A stretch of 42,540 nt of DNA from Pseudomonadota bacterium (GTDB lineage Bacteria > Myxococcota_A > UBA796 > GCA-2862545): NCBI GenBank assembly GCA_947475315.1, contig CANJMY010000028.1, positions 1 to 42,540 of the forward strand. The letters are read 5' to 3'. A model generated the notes under the pieces. It saw nothing but the letters and a program-made list of their open reading frames with translations, was not told the DNA's origin and made no database searches. Positions 17,125-25,717 of the stretch are shown here, in pieces. Positions within the stretch are counted from its first letter, which is position 1; every line of letters starts with the position of its first letter. The translations under genes and the position numbers were made by a program.

Positions 17125-18603
17125 ATGACTGAGACCGCAACAGGCACTGCCGGAATCCCCGATACGATCGGGCGGTACCGTATTGTCCGCCCGCTCTCAA
17201 AGGGTGGGATGGCGCTGGTCTTTGAGGCGCGCCGCGACGTCTTTGGCGGCGTGAGCCCGCGCTTCGCGCTCAAGGTGATCCTGCCGGACTTCGCGAACTC
17301 GAACACGTTCCGCGAGCTGTTCATCAATGAGGCCCGGCTGGGCGCCCAGATGCGGCACCAGAACCTCGTGCAGATCGTGGACTTCGCCGAGGACAAGGAC
17401 CGCTGGTTCATCGTGATGGAGTACGTCGAGGGCCTCACGCTCTCGAAGATCATCTCCACCGCCGCGCGCCATGATCTGGTCATCCCGCTTCACGTGCTCT
17501 GCGAAATCGGAAGACAAGCCTGTGAGGGGCTCCACTTTGCCCATCAGGCGTCGGATGGCGGCGGACAGCCGCTGGGCCTGATCCACCGCGACATCAAGCC
17601 GTCCAACGTGATGGTGACGGCCGAAGGCGGCGTGAAGATCCTCGACTTCGGGATCAGCAAGGGCCGGCTGCGCAACGAGCGCTCCGGCACCGTGAAGGGC
17701 ACCTGGGGTTACATGGCCCCCGAGCAGGCGGTCGGCGAACGCATCGGCCCGAACGCGGACATCTTCGCGCTGGGAATTGTGCTGTGGGAGATGGCCGCTC
17801 GCCGCTCCATGTTCAAGGGCTACGCCGAAGAGGACATCCGGCGGCTGCTCTCCGAGGACCACGCGTCGCGAGTGGTCCCGACGTTGGACGCCCAGTATTC
17901 GCCGCTGATCAAGGTGCTCCAGCGCGCGCTCGCCCGTCACCCGCGCGAGCGCTTCGCGACCGCCGCCGACTTTGGTCGGGCGCTCTCGGACCTGCTGCCG
18001 GACCCGGTCACCGTGCGCGACGAGATGTCGGGCTTCTTCGCCGAGGTCGACGCCATCCAGCGGCGCGAGCAGCCAAAGCGGCTCGCCGTGCAGCCCGATC
18101 AAGCGGCCAATTCTGAGAGCCGCCCGAGCCCCAGCGGCTTCTCGCTCGACGGCACCCGCGAGCATCGCGACACCATGCTGTTGTCGGGCCTCGCGGGAAT
18201 GACCGTCGTGGTGATCGCGTTCGTCGTCGGGTTTGGCCTGTACCGCGTGCTCGCCTCGCACCCGGACCCCACGCCGCCGCCGGACCGTCCGGTCCCCGCC
18301 GAGCCGGCCGCCGTCGCGCCCGCCACGCCGCCTCCCGCCGTGGAGACCACGCCGGCCGCCGACGCGCCCGTGGCGAACGCGCCGAGCGGCATGCTGACCC
18401 TGGGCGCCGTGCAGAAGGCCGACGTGTACGTGAACGGCGCGCTGCTGCTGCCGCCCTACGGCGAGCCTCGCAGCTTCCCGGCGGGGCACTACATCATCAG
18501 CGTCGTGTCTCCCGACGGCCGTCGTGTGACGGTCGCGCTCGATCTGGCCGCGGGCAAGGAGATCAAGCGCATCTGGGACTTCGAGCACTGGAAGTGGAAG
18601 TAG
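17125..18603 (+). CDS. Membrane Ser/Thr protein kinase (Hanks type) with PEGA-like tail
   Basis: 492 residues. The kinase domain spans ~16-290: glycine loop LSKGGMALVF, Lys50 in FALKV, Glu69, catalytic loop HRDIKPSN (154-161), DFG (174-176) and APE (198-200), so it should be active. A single TM helix lies at ~352-375, followed by a Pro/Ala-rich stalk (378-420) and a ~70-residue C-terminal domain resembling PEGA (VYVNGALL, FPAGHYIISV). The predicted topology is a cytoplasmic kinase with an extracytoplasmic sensor or wall-binding tail. No clear ribosome site precedes the ATG. It ends 8 bp from the convergent tyrosine phosphatase gene, so kinase and phosphatase may act in one signalling context (inference). 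Confidence 0.92.
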   Translation: MTETATGTAGIPDTIGRYRIVRPLSKGGMALVFEARRDVFGGVSPRFALKVILPDFANSNTFRELFINEARLGAQMRHQNLVQIVDFAEDKDRWFIVMEYVEGLTLSKIISTAARHDLVIPLHVLCEIGRQACEGLHFAHQASDGGGQPLGLIHRDIKPSNVMVTAEGGVKILDFGISKGRLRNERSGTVKGTWGYMAPEQAVGERIGPNADIFALGIVLWEMAARRSMFKGYAEEDIRRLLSEDHASRVVPTLDAQYSPLIKVLQRALARHPRERFATAADFGRALSDLLPDPVTVRDEMSGFFAEVDAIQRREQPKRLAVQPDQAANSESRPSPSGFSLDGTREHRDTMLLSGLAGMTVVVIAFVVGFGLYRVLASHPDPTPPPDRPVPAEPAAVAPATPPPAVETTPAADAPVANAPSGMLTLGAVQKADVYVNGALLLPPYGEPRSFPAGHYIISVVSPDGRRVTVALDLAAGKEIKRIWDFEHWKWK

Positions 18604-18611
18604 GCGCTCGG

Positions 18612-19049
18612 TCAGCCCGCGCGCTTGAGGAACTCCTCCAAGCCCCGCTGGATCTGCTCGCGGCAGCGACGGAATTGAAACGTCCAGCCGCCGATGGGGT
18701 CGGGGATCTCCGCGAGGCCCGCGAACGGGCCCAGCTGCAGCACCTTGTCGGCGCCGTCAGGGAAGAACTCGCGCACGTGACCCGCGTGGTTGAGCTCCAT
18801 CACCAGGATGCGGTCCGCCCAGGCGACCAGCTCCTCGGTGATCGGCTGGGACCGATGCCCGCGCAAGTCCAGGCCGATCTCGCGGCAGACCGCGACGGAC
18901 TTGGCGTCGGCGGGCCGGTCGACCAACCCGAGCGTTCCGGCAGACTTGGCGCGTACATCCAGCCCCATGCGATCCCCGAGCATCGGGGCGATCGCCTCGG
19001 CTATCGGGGAGCGGCAGATGTTGCCGCTGCACACCATCAACAACTTCAA
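18612..19049 (-). CDS. Low-molecular-weight protein-tyrosine phosphatase
   Basis: 145 residues. The P-loop CX5R is Cys7 to Arg13 (VCSGNICRSP) at the N-terminus, and the general-acid Asp is D117 in EIPDPIG, with length typical of LMW-PTP. The start is a TTG at 19049, overlapping the upstream stop (TTGA) and preceded by GGAAGGGAG; an internal ATG four codons later would leave only one residue before the P-loop valine-cysteine, so the TTG is preferred. Such enzymes dephosphorylate Tyr (and sometimes arginine) residues, often of BY-kinases for exopolysaccharide export. It is last in a five-gene run and faces the Ser/Thr kinase gene. Confidence 0.92.
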   Translation of the reverse strand: MKLLMVCSGNICRSPIAEAIAPMLGDRMGLDVRAKSAGTLGLVDRPADAKSVAVCREIGLDLRGHRSQPITEELVAWADRILVMELNHAGHVREFFPDGADKVLQLGPFAGLAEIPDPIGGWTFQFRRCREQIQRGLEEFLKRAG

Positions 19050-20851
19050 GGCGATCTCCCTTCCAGGTCTTCACGGATGGCGAGGAAGTGCAGGCGGCGT
19101 GCCGCGACCAGGTCCCACCAGACCACGTCGCCCTCGATGGTCAGGCCGAGCAGGTGAGCGCCGCCCAGGTCGAACGTGGCGGAGCGGAGCGGGGTGAGCC
19201 CGAGGCGAACCTCTGGGCGGTTCTGCAGGTCGTCCCACACGGTGACCCCGACGCCGTCAGGCCCGGGCACCGCGTAGTGGTTGCCGTCGCCGGTCCAGGC
19301 GGTGCCGCCGCCGCCCGCCCCGGCGCTCCCCCAGCCGTACACGTCGCCGCGGAACCACGGCACCAGCTCGTGCGTGCGGAGGGCTCCCGACGCGCAGCTC
19401 ACCAGCCAGCTCCCGTCGCGCTCGCGGAAGGCCGCGTCGGTGGCGCTGCCTCCGCATGCGGTCCACCGTCGGTCGCTCTGGCCCGTCTTGCGATCGACCT
19501 GCCAGACCTCGCCGTGCCCGGTGACCACAGACAGCGCGCGTCGGTCGGCGTGGATCGCCAAGACCGGGCCACCGTCGCCGAAGGCCCAGGTGTCCGCGCC
19601 CCACACGAGCCGGCTGTCGGACAGACCCTCGACGAGCGTGCCGTCGGGCGCGAAGGCGAGCGCGGTGACCCTGCTGGGATGCTTGGCGAGTCGGCTGGTC
19701 GTTCCGGCCGCCAGATCGGCGATGAGCACGCCGTCTGGCGTGACGACGGCCGCGCGCTGCCCGTCCGGCGCGAGCGCGAACTGCCAGCGCCGGTACCAGG
19801 AGCCCGCGGGGTAGGCGGCGTCCGCGTCGAACAGCGGCAGCGCCGTGCGGCCGACCACGTCCCCGGAGGAGGGGTCCACCCGAAAGATTGCGGACGCGGC
19901 GCGGTCCGCGCTCATCACCGCCAACACGACCGTGCCGGTCCAGGGGTCGTAGGCGGCGCCCACCGCGCCCTGGCCGACCACGCGTCCCGCCCCGTCGGCG
20001 AGGGTGCGCGAGGACGAGCGCCAGGTGCGCAGCGTCACGTCCGAGGCGGTCTCAGGCTTGCGCCACGCGAGCGCCTCGTCGTCGGAGAAGCGAACCGCGG
20101 ACGACTCGGCGAGCGTGGCGTAGTCGATGCGCCAGCCGCTCGAGCCGTGCCAGGTGACGCGCCAGGTGTCCTCGGCGCCGTCGGCGTAGCGCAGCCGGAC
20201 CAGATCGCCCTCGCGGTCGATCACGGTGGCCTCGGCCAGCTTCTCGGCCACGTCGGCGTCGGTCCGGATCCACTGGTCCAGCCACTCGGCCCAGTGCCGG
20301 TCGTCCAGCTCGTGGTGGGCCTCCATCCAGGCGCCCACGTCCAGCTCGACGCCCACGCGGAGGCGCTGGCCAATCGCCCCGCGTCGGCGAATGTCCGCCA
20401 GCAGATCGCGGACGAAGCGCGTGCGCTCATCACACGACGAGCATGTGGTGGGCTCGACGCCCACGATCAAGGGCTCTGCGGCGGTGTCCACCAGGAACGA
20501 GAGCAGGGGCGAGCCGTCGACCACGACACGCGCCGGGCCCTCCTCGCGGGACACGTGCACGATCCCGCCCGCGCGCTGCAGCGCGAGCGTGAGCGGGCCC
20601 TCAGGCGCGAGCGCGTGCATCCACGCCGTGCGCGCGGTGTTCGACCAGCCGATCGGCCGAGGCCGGATGTGCGCTTCGATCCAGGCGGTGTCGAGTGACC
20701 CGTCGTGGGCGTGCTGGAGCAGGTCGGCGACCACGTCCGCGGCGGGGTCGCGGCCCACGTCGTCTTCCCCGGCGTGCGCCACAACACCCCACAGCGCCGT
20801 CGCGAGGATCGCGAGGCGGGGGAGTGTGCGGGCGTGGGACGGGGCGGACAC
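19046..20851 (-). CDS. Exported beta-propeller-like protein with CxxC domain
   Basis: 601 residues, beginning at a GTG six bases after the acetyl-CoA synthetase stop. It has a signal peptide (ILATALWGVVAHA, cleavage near residue 27). Residues ~125-165 read PLIVGVEPTTCSSCDERTRF, a strand-CxxC(137-140)-helix arrangement resembling a thioredoxin fold, not proven. From ~260 to the end, repeated blade-like units (FALAPDGQRAAVV, ALAFAPDGTLVEGL, VYGWGSAG) resemble WD40/PQQ-type beta-propellers. The inferred location is periplasm or outer surface. It is translationally coupled to the tyrosine phosphatase gene (4-bp overlap). No specific function recognised. Confidence 0.75.
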   Translation of the reverse strand: MSAPSHARTLPRLAILATALWGVVAHAGEDDVGRDPAADVVADLLQHAHDGSLDTAWIEAHIRPRPIGWSNTARTAWMHALAPEGPLTLALQRAGGIVHVSREEGPARVVVDGSPLLSFLVDTAAEPLIVGVEPTTCSSCDERTRFVRDLLADIRRRGAIGQRLRVGVELDVGAWMEAHHELDDRHWAEWLDQWIRTDADVAEKLAEATVIDREGDLVRLRYADGAEDTWRVTWHGSSGWRIDYATLAESSAVRFSDDEALAWRKPETASDVTLRTWRSSSRTLADGAGRVVGQGAVGAAYDPWTGTVVLAVMSADRAASAIFRVDPSSGDVVGRTALPLFDADAAYPAGSWYRRWQFALAPDGQRAAVVTPDGVLIADLAAGTTSRLAKHPSRVTALAFAPDGTLVEGLSDSRLVWGADTWAFGDGGPVLAIHADRRALSVVTGHGEVWQVDRKTGQSDRRWTACGGSATDAAFRERDGSWLVSCASGALRTHELVPWFRGDVYGWGSAGAGGGGTAWTGDGNHYAVPGPDGVGVTVWDDLQNRPEVRLGLTPLRSATFDLGGAHLLGLTIEGDVVWWDLVAARRLHFLAIREDLEGRSP

Positions 20852-20857
20852 GTGCGA

Positions 20858-22819
20858 TCAGCCTCGGTTGGGAGGGGTGAGGGCGCCGCCGACGATCGCG
20901 TCAACCACCGACGGGTCGGCGAGCGTGGACAGGTCGCCAAGGTTGGACGGGTCGCCCTCAGCCACCTTACGCAGGATGCGGCGCATCACCTTGCCCGAGC
21001 GGGTCTTGGGCAGGCCGGGCACGCGCTGGAAGCAGTCGATCCGCGCGTGCGCGCCGATCGCGGTGCGGACGGCGTCGTGGGCGGCGCGCTCCACCTCGTC
21101 GCTCCACTCGATGTCGGCCTGAAGCACGAGGTAGGCGTACACGCCCTGACCCTTCATGGTGTGCGGGTAGCCGACCACCGCGGACTCGGCGATCGCGTCG
21201 ACGCTGACCAGCGCCGACTCGAACTCGGCCGTGCCCATCCGGTGGCCGCTGACGTTGATCACGTCGTCCACGCGGCCGGTGATCCAAAAGTAGCCGTCCT
21301 CGTCCCGGCGGCAGCCGTCGCCCGTGAAGTAGTATGGCGGGACCTGGCCAAAGTAGGTCGACACGTACCGCTCGTGGTCGCCCCACACGGTGCGCGCGAT
21401 GCCGGGCCACGGCCACTCCAGGCAGAGCAGGCCGCTGCCGGGGCCGCGCACGCGATCTCCGCGCGCGTCCACCAGGAACGGCTCGATCGACGGCATGGGA
21501 AGCGTCGCTGAGCCTGGCTTCTGCGGGGTCACCGCGGCGAGCGGCGCGATGCAGATGCCGCCCGTCTCCGTCTGCCACCAGGTGTCCACGATCGAGCAAC
21601 GGCCTTCGCCCACCACCCCGTGGTACCAGATCCAGGCGCTCGGGTTGATGGGCTCACCGACGGTGCCCAGCACGCGCAGCGACGACCGATTGGAGCGCTC
21701 GACGAACGCGTCGCCGGCCGCGGCCAGCGTGCGCAGCGCGGTGGGCGCCGTGTAGAAGATGGTGAGCTTGTGCCGCTCGACCATGTCCCAGTAGCGACCC
21801 GCGTCCGGGTAGAGCGGCGTGGACTCGAACACGAGCGTGGTCGCCCCGTTCGCGAGCGGCCCGTACACGATGTAGCTGTGGCCGGTGATCCAGCCGATGT
21901 CGGCGACGCAGGCGTAGACGTCGTCCTCACGCAGGTCGAACACGTGCTGGTGGGTGAAGCTGGCCCAGGTCAGGTACCCCCCGCAGGTGTGGACCAGGCC
22001 CTTGGGCTTGCCCGTGGAGCCGGACGTGTAGAGGATGAACAGCGGGTCTTCCGCGGCGCATTCGACGGCGCGATGCTCCGCGGAGGCGGGCTGCACGATC
22101 TGGTGCCAGTCCACGTCGCGGCCCTCGACCCAGCCGATCGGCGCGCGCGTGTGACGCAGGACGACGACGTGCTGGACGTCCAGACCCAGGCAGGCGTGGT
22201 CGACCGTGGCCTTGAGCGGGATCTTGCGACCGCCGCGCAGGCCCTCGTCCATGGTGATCACCACGCGCGCGCCGCAGTCGATGACGCGGTCCCGAAGGGA
22301 GTCCGACGAGAATCCGCCGAACACCACGCTGTGCACGGCGCCCAGGCGAGCAGTCGCCAGCATGGCGACCACGGCCTCAGGCACCATGCCCATGTAGATG
22401 ATGACCCGGTGGCCCTTGCGGACGCCCAGGTCGGACAGGGCGTTCGCCGCCTTGCAGACCATCGCGTGCAGCTCGGCGTACGTGATGCGGCGCACCTGGT
22501 CGGGCTCGTCGCCCTCCCACAGGATGGCGACCTTGTCGCCGCGGGTGGCCAGGTGACGGTCCAGGCAGGACTCGGTCACGTTGAGCGTGCCGTCCGCGAA
22601 CCACGCCACCGGCTGCTCGCCGATGTCGCGGAAGCTCCCCTCCAAGCCGACCGTAGGCGGCGTGCGCCACGCGATCCGACGGCGAGTCTCGGCCACCCAG
22701 AATGCGTCCGGGTCGTTCTGCGCGTCGGCGCGCATGGCACGCCAACCGTCCAGCGTGGTCAGCGGGTTGGGCGAGCGCTGCCTTGTGCCTTCAGGCACCG
22801 GGAAGATGTCGTCGTGCAT
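20858..22819 (-). CDS. acs: Acetyl-CoA synthetase
   Basis: 653 residues, the usual Acs length. Motifs of the adenylate-forming family are all present: ATP loop YTSGSTGKPKG, DIGWITGHSYIVYGPL, TWWQTETGG, YFTGDGCRRDEDGYFWITGR and the C-terminal PKTRSGKVMRR, whose Lys is the acetylation-controlled catalytic residue in this family. It activates acetate to acetyl-CoA via acetyl-AMP in the cytoplasm. The gene sits in the middle of a co-directional run with gaps of 20 bp upstream and 6 bp downstream, so it is probably co-transcribed with the glycosyltransferase and beta-propeller genes, an unusual setting for acs. Confidence 0.95.
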   Translation of the reverse strand: MHDDIFPVPEGTRQRSPNPLTTLDGWRAMRADAQNDPDAFWVAETRRRIAWRTPPTVGLEGSFRDIGEQPVAWFADGTLNVTESCLDRHLATRGDKVAILWEGDEPDQVRRITYAELHAMVCKAANALSDLGVRKGHRVIIYMGMVPEAVVAMLATARLGAVHSVVFGGFSSDSLRDRVIDCGARVVITMDEGLRGGRKIPLKATVDHACLGLDVQHVVVLRHTRAPIGWVEGRDVDWHQIVQPASAEHRAVECAAEDPLFILYTSGSTGKPKGLVHTCGGYLTWASFTHQHVFDLREDDVYACVADIGWITGHSYIVYGPLANGATTLVFESTPLYPDAGRYWDMVERHKLTIFYTAPTALRTLAAAGDAFVERSNRSSLRVLGTVGEPINPSAWIWYHGVVGEGRCSIVDTWWQTETGGICIAPLAAVTPQKPGSATLPMPSIEPFLVDARGDRVRGPGSGLLCLEWPWPGIARTVWGDHERYVSTYFGQVPPYYFTGDGCRRDEDGYFWITGRVDDVINVSGHRMGTAEFESALVSVDAIAESAVVGYPHTMKGQGVYAYLVLQADIEWSDEVERAAHDAVRTAIGAHARIDCFQRVPGLPKTRSGKVMRRILRKVAEGDPSNLGDLSTLADPSVVDAIVGGALTPPNRG

Positions 22820-22839
22820 GGGGACCCCACCGTCGGAAT

Positions 22840-23580
22840 CTACCGCGTCCGGCGCCGCCGCGCGTGATGCCAGAGCAGTCGCAGGTAGTCGACCATCACA
22901 TCGAGCCCCAGCTTGCTGTGTCCCGCGACCCGCGGCCGGAACGGCGTGGGTACTTCTCGCAGGCGAACGTGCCGATCCACCGACATCAGCAGGTCGAGCA
23001 GGATCTTGAAGCCCAGGCCGGAGACGCGGTCGCCCGCCTCGGCGAACAGCTCGCGAGGCGCCAGAAAGTAGCCGGAGAGAGGGTCGCCGAGGTGGATCCC
23101 GGACGCGCGCTGCGCGAGTCGAATGCCCAGGTTTGTCACCCAGCGGCGGTAACCCTTGAGCCCGGCCAGGGTGGCACCGTCCTCGAAGCGGCTGGCGACC
23201 ACCACCTCGGCCACGCCGTTCGCGTGCAGCTCCAGCATCAGCCGGAGCGTGCTGGGGTCGTGCTGGAGGTCGGCGTCCATCACCGCCACCCGCGGCGCGC
23301 GCGCCATCGCGGCGCCCTCCAGCACGGCGGACGAAAGCCCTCGTCGGCCGACGCGGTGCAGCAGGCGCACCCGAGGGTCCTGCGCCTCGATCTCCCGAAT
23401 GGCGTCCGACGTGCCGTCGGGGGAGTCGTCGTCGACGAACACCAGCTCCCAGTCGAGCCCGGCGAGCGCGGCGTCGATCAGATCCACCAGGGGGCGCACG
23501 TTCTCCCGCTCGTCGAACGTGGGGATCACGAGGGTCACGCCGGGGGCGGGGCGGAGCGCCACGGGTCCGGGCCCGTTCAC
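22840..23580 (-). CDS. Family 2 glycosyltransferase, polyprenol-phosphate mannosyltransferase type
   Basis: 246 residues, single GT-A domain without added membrane helices, like DPM1. Key motifs are PTFDERENV at the N-terminus, VDDDSPDGT (nucleotide binding), the DxD metal site in MDADLQHDP (102-104), and DPLSGYF, which is characteristic of dolichol/polyprenol-phosphate sugar transferases. It probably moves a sugar from a nucleotide donor to polyprenyl phosphate at the inner membrane. The start is a GTG at 23580; the ribosome site is weak. Lies between the radical SAM gene (37-bp gap) and acs. Confidence 0.88.
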   Translation of the reverse strand: MNGPGPVALRPAPGVTLVIPTFDERENVRPLVDLIDAALAGLDWELVFVDDDSPDGTSDAIREIEAQDPRVRLLHRVGRRGLSSAVLEGAAMARAPRVAVMDADLQHDPSTLRLMLELHANGVAEVVVASRFEDGATLAGLKGYRRWVTNLGIRLAQRASGIHLGDPLSGYFLAPRELFAEAGDRVSGLGFKILLDLLMSVDRHVRLREVPTPFRPRVAGHSKLGLDVMVDYLRLLWHHARRRRTR

Positions 23581-23617
23581 GTCCGCCGCTCGCGCGGTTG
23601 TCGGGACAACGAGCCGG

Positions 23618-25075
23618 TCACGCGTGCGCCTTGTCCTTGGTCTTGTCGGCCAAGCCGCGGGCGCCGAGCAGGTACTTCAGCGAACCGAACGCCAGCTCCC
23701 ACTCGCCCAGGTCGGTCGCCCGGTAGAGCAGCCGGTTCTTCAGGTACCGGGTGAAGATGCGCGGGGAGAAGTAGTACTTCAGGTAGAACTCGCGCTGCAG
23801 GCGCTCCAGCTCCTCGCTGCTCACCTCGGACGCGTTGAGGTGCTGCGTCTCGTAGTGGTTCAGCTCGTTGAGGTCGGTGATGCGCTCGCGGTACGTGTCC
23901 CAGGTCTTGCTGCCCGGGTACGGCGTGTGGAACGCCACCTGGATCATGTCCGCGTCGATGTCGCGCGCGTAGCGCATGGTCTCGGCGATGTCGTCCAGGG
24001 TCTCGGTCGGGTGGCCGAGCATGTAGTAGGCGGTGAGCTGCAGGCCGCTCTTGCGGATCATGCGGGCGGCGTCGAGCATCTCGGGCGCCGTCTCGTTCTT
24101 GCGGATCTGCTTGAGGATGCGGGGCACGCCGGACTCGATGCCCATCTTCACCGCGGTGCAGCCGCCGCGGACCAGGGCGTCACAGACGTCCTTGTCGAGC
24201 AGGTCAGCGCGGGTCTGGATGGTCCAGTGCATCGGCAGCTTCTTCTTGGCCAGGCCGTCGCAGATGTCGATGACGCGCTGCTTGTTGAGGCTAAACACGT
24301 CGTCGATCATGTACCAGGCGGTGATGCCGTGGTCGGTGTGCAGGCGGGCCATGTCGTCCACGACGCGCTCGGCGCTGTGGGCGCGGTAGCCGCGGCCATA
24401 GGACTGGCGCAGCGTCGGGGAGCAGAACGTGCAGGGGTAGGGGCAGCCGCGGCTGGTGAGCAGGTTGCCCCAGCGTACGCGGCCCATCTGCGGGACCGAC
24501 ACGCTGCGCATGCGGTAGCGGTCGGTGGGGATGCCGCGCGGGTCGAGCGGCGGGAGGCCGTCCACGTCGGAGATCTCGCGGCGGTTGCCGTGGGTGATCA
24601 GGCCGTCCGGGCCCCGCACGACGCTGCCGTCGATCGAGGCCAGGCTGGCGCCGTCGAGCAGCTCGCCGAAAGCCTCCTCGTACTCGCCGCGCAGCACGCC
24701 CGTGTAGGCGGTTCCGTCACGGAGCAGGTGGTCGGTCGCCTCGCTCGCGTGCTGACCCACGCCCACGATCTGCAGGTTGGGGCGGCGCTCAGCGACCAGC
24801 GCCGCGACCTCCCAGGCCAGGCCGGCGGTGGGGGTCATGGTGTCGAGCAGCACCAGATCCGGGTTGGTGCTGGTGATGCGGTCGACGATCTCGTCGCGCT
24901 TGAGCGGCTCGACGTGCAGGTCGCAGACGTCGACGTTCCAGCCCTTGTTGCGCGCGATGCCCGCCGCGTAGAGCACGGCGCACGGCCACATGAGGTCATG
25001 CGGGTGAGAGTTTTGGAAGGTCATCCAGGGTGCGAACCGGACGATCGTGACCTTGGGCGCGGTGCGGACGTTCAT
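23618..25075 (-). CDS. B12-binding-type radical SAM enzyme
   Basis: 485 residues. The ATG at 25075 has GAGGGA five bases upstream and is preferred over the longer frame from 25117. Residues ~5-150 have the Rossmann-like layout of the cobalamin-binding N-domain seen in this class (DLVLLDTMTPTAGLAWEVA, IVGVGQHASEA). The radical SAM cluster motif CxxxCxxC is at 211-218 (RGCPYPCTFC), followed by GIESG and GHPTET typical of the TIM barrel. It carries a [4Fe-4S] cluster and cleaves SAM to start radical chemistry; the substrate is not evident, though relatives act in lipid, tetrapyrrole or antibiotic tailoring. It opens a five-gene run on this strand. Confidence 0.85.
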   Translation of the reverse strand: MNVRTAPKVTIVRFAPWMTFQNSHPHDLMWPCAVLYAAGIARNKGWNVDVCDLHVEPLKRDEIVDRITSTNPDLVLLDTMTPTAGLAWEVAALVAERRPNLQIVGVGQHASEATDHLLRDGTAYTGVLRGEYEEAFGELLDGASLASIDGSVVRGPDGLITHGNRREISDVDGLPPLDPRGIPTDRYRMRSVSVPQMGRVRWGNLLTSRGCPYPCTFCSPTLRQSYGRGYRAHSAERVVDDMARLHTDHGITAWYMIDDVFSLNKQRVIDICDGLAKKKLPMHWTIQTRADLLDKDVCDALVRGGCTAVKMGIESGVPRILKQIRKNETAPEMLDAARMIRKSGLQLTAYYMLGHPTETLDDIAETMRYARDIDADMIQVAFHTPYPGSKTWDTYRERITDLNELNHYETQHLNASEVSSEELERLQREFYLKYYFSPRIFTRYLKNRLLYRATDLGEWELAFGSLKYLLGARGLADKTKDKAHA

Positions 25076-25245
25076 CGGGTCCCTCAGGGTGGCCTTGGCG
25101 CCATTCCGTGCGCGCAAGCCGAGAGGATACCGAGTTCGGGTGCCTTCCGTCCAGGCGTCGTGTCAAAGGAGGTCGCCGGACGCGAGGTTTGCGCGAGGAA
25201 CGCGCTGGTTGCGGCCCTGCGGTCGGCGGGGCGCAGCGGGGTGCC

Positions 25246-25263
25246 ACGCGCGGCGCGGCGCGT
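25246..25263 (-). terminator. Weak GC hairpin downstream of the Tad operon
   Basis: ACGCGC-GGCGCG-GCGCGT forms a perfect 6-bp stem with a 6-base loop, 16 bases after the last tadE stop. No T tract follows on the transcribed strand, so intrinsic termination is only a possibility. The rest of the 204-bp gap to the radical SAM start shows no other clear element. Confidence 0.3.
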
Positions 25264-25279
25264 AGGCGGGCCCCGGCCG

Positions 25280-25717
25280 CTACTCGGGCTTCTGCTGCTG
25301 GGTGATCATGCTGAACTCGCCGTGCGAGGTCGCGGGCAGGTTGGGCACTAGGCCCGTCACGCCAGCGTAGGGCACGTCGATGGTGACGGTCAGCATCATC
25401 CACTTGCGGTTCACCCGGTGCCAGTCGGCGCCGATCACGCAGCCGATGCCGCATGGGAGCCCCGCGGCGCCCAGCGCAAAGCGCGCCTCGGAGATGGCCG
25501 CCGCCTCGATCTGATCGCCCGTTGGGTTGATGCCCTCCAGCACGCTCGCCCCGGTGCGGCAGGCGTCCAGTGACGCGCGCTGCATCACGTGCGCGCGATG
25601 CATGAGCAGGCTGAACTCCACCACGCCCAGCACGACCGCCAGCAGGAACGGGACGGTGAGCGCGAATTCGATCGCCGCGACGCCGCGACGTCGCGCGCTG
25701 TGGGGTCCGCGGGTCAT
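25280..25717 (-). CDS. tadE: TadE-like pilus assembly pseudopilin (second copy)
   Basis: 145 residues. The ATG at 25717 overlaps the upstream stop (ATGA) and has GAGGGAGG before it. The TadE signature is at the N-terminus: RRGVAAIEFALTVPFLLAVVLGVVEF, a basic segment, Glu17-equivalent and a single hydrophobic helix, the pattern processed by Tad prepilin peptidase. The periplasmic remainder has two Cys (PCGIGC) that could form a disulfide. Last gene of the Tad operon. It is probably a minor pilin-like component of the Flp pilus machine. Confidence 0.85.
   Translation of the reverse strand: MTRGPHSARRRGVAAIEFALTVPFLLAVVLGVVEFSLLMHRAHVMQRASLDACRTGASVLEGINPTGDQIEAAAISEARFALGAAGLPCGIGCVIGADWHRVNRKWMMLTVTIDVPYAGVTGLVPNLPATSHGEFSMITQQQKPE

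Noticed and set aside
25246-25263. Possible CRISPR-like or REP element from the GC palindrome
   Set aside because: Only one copy and no repeated spacing; it is kept only as a weak hairpin.
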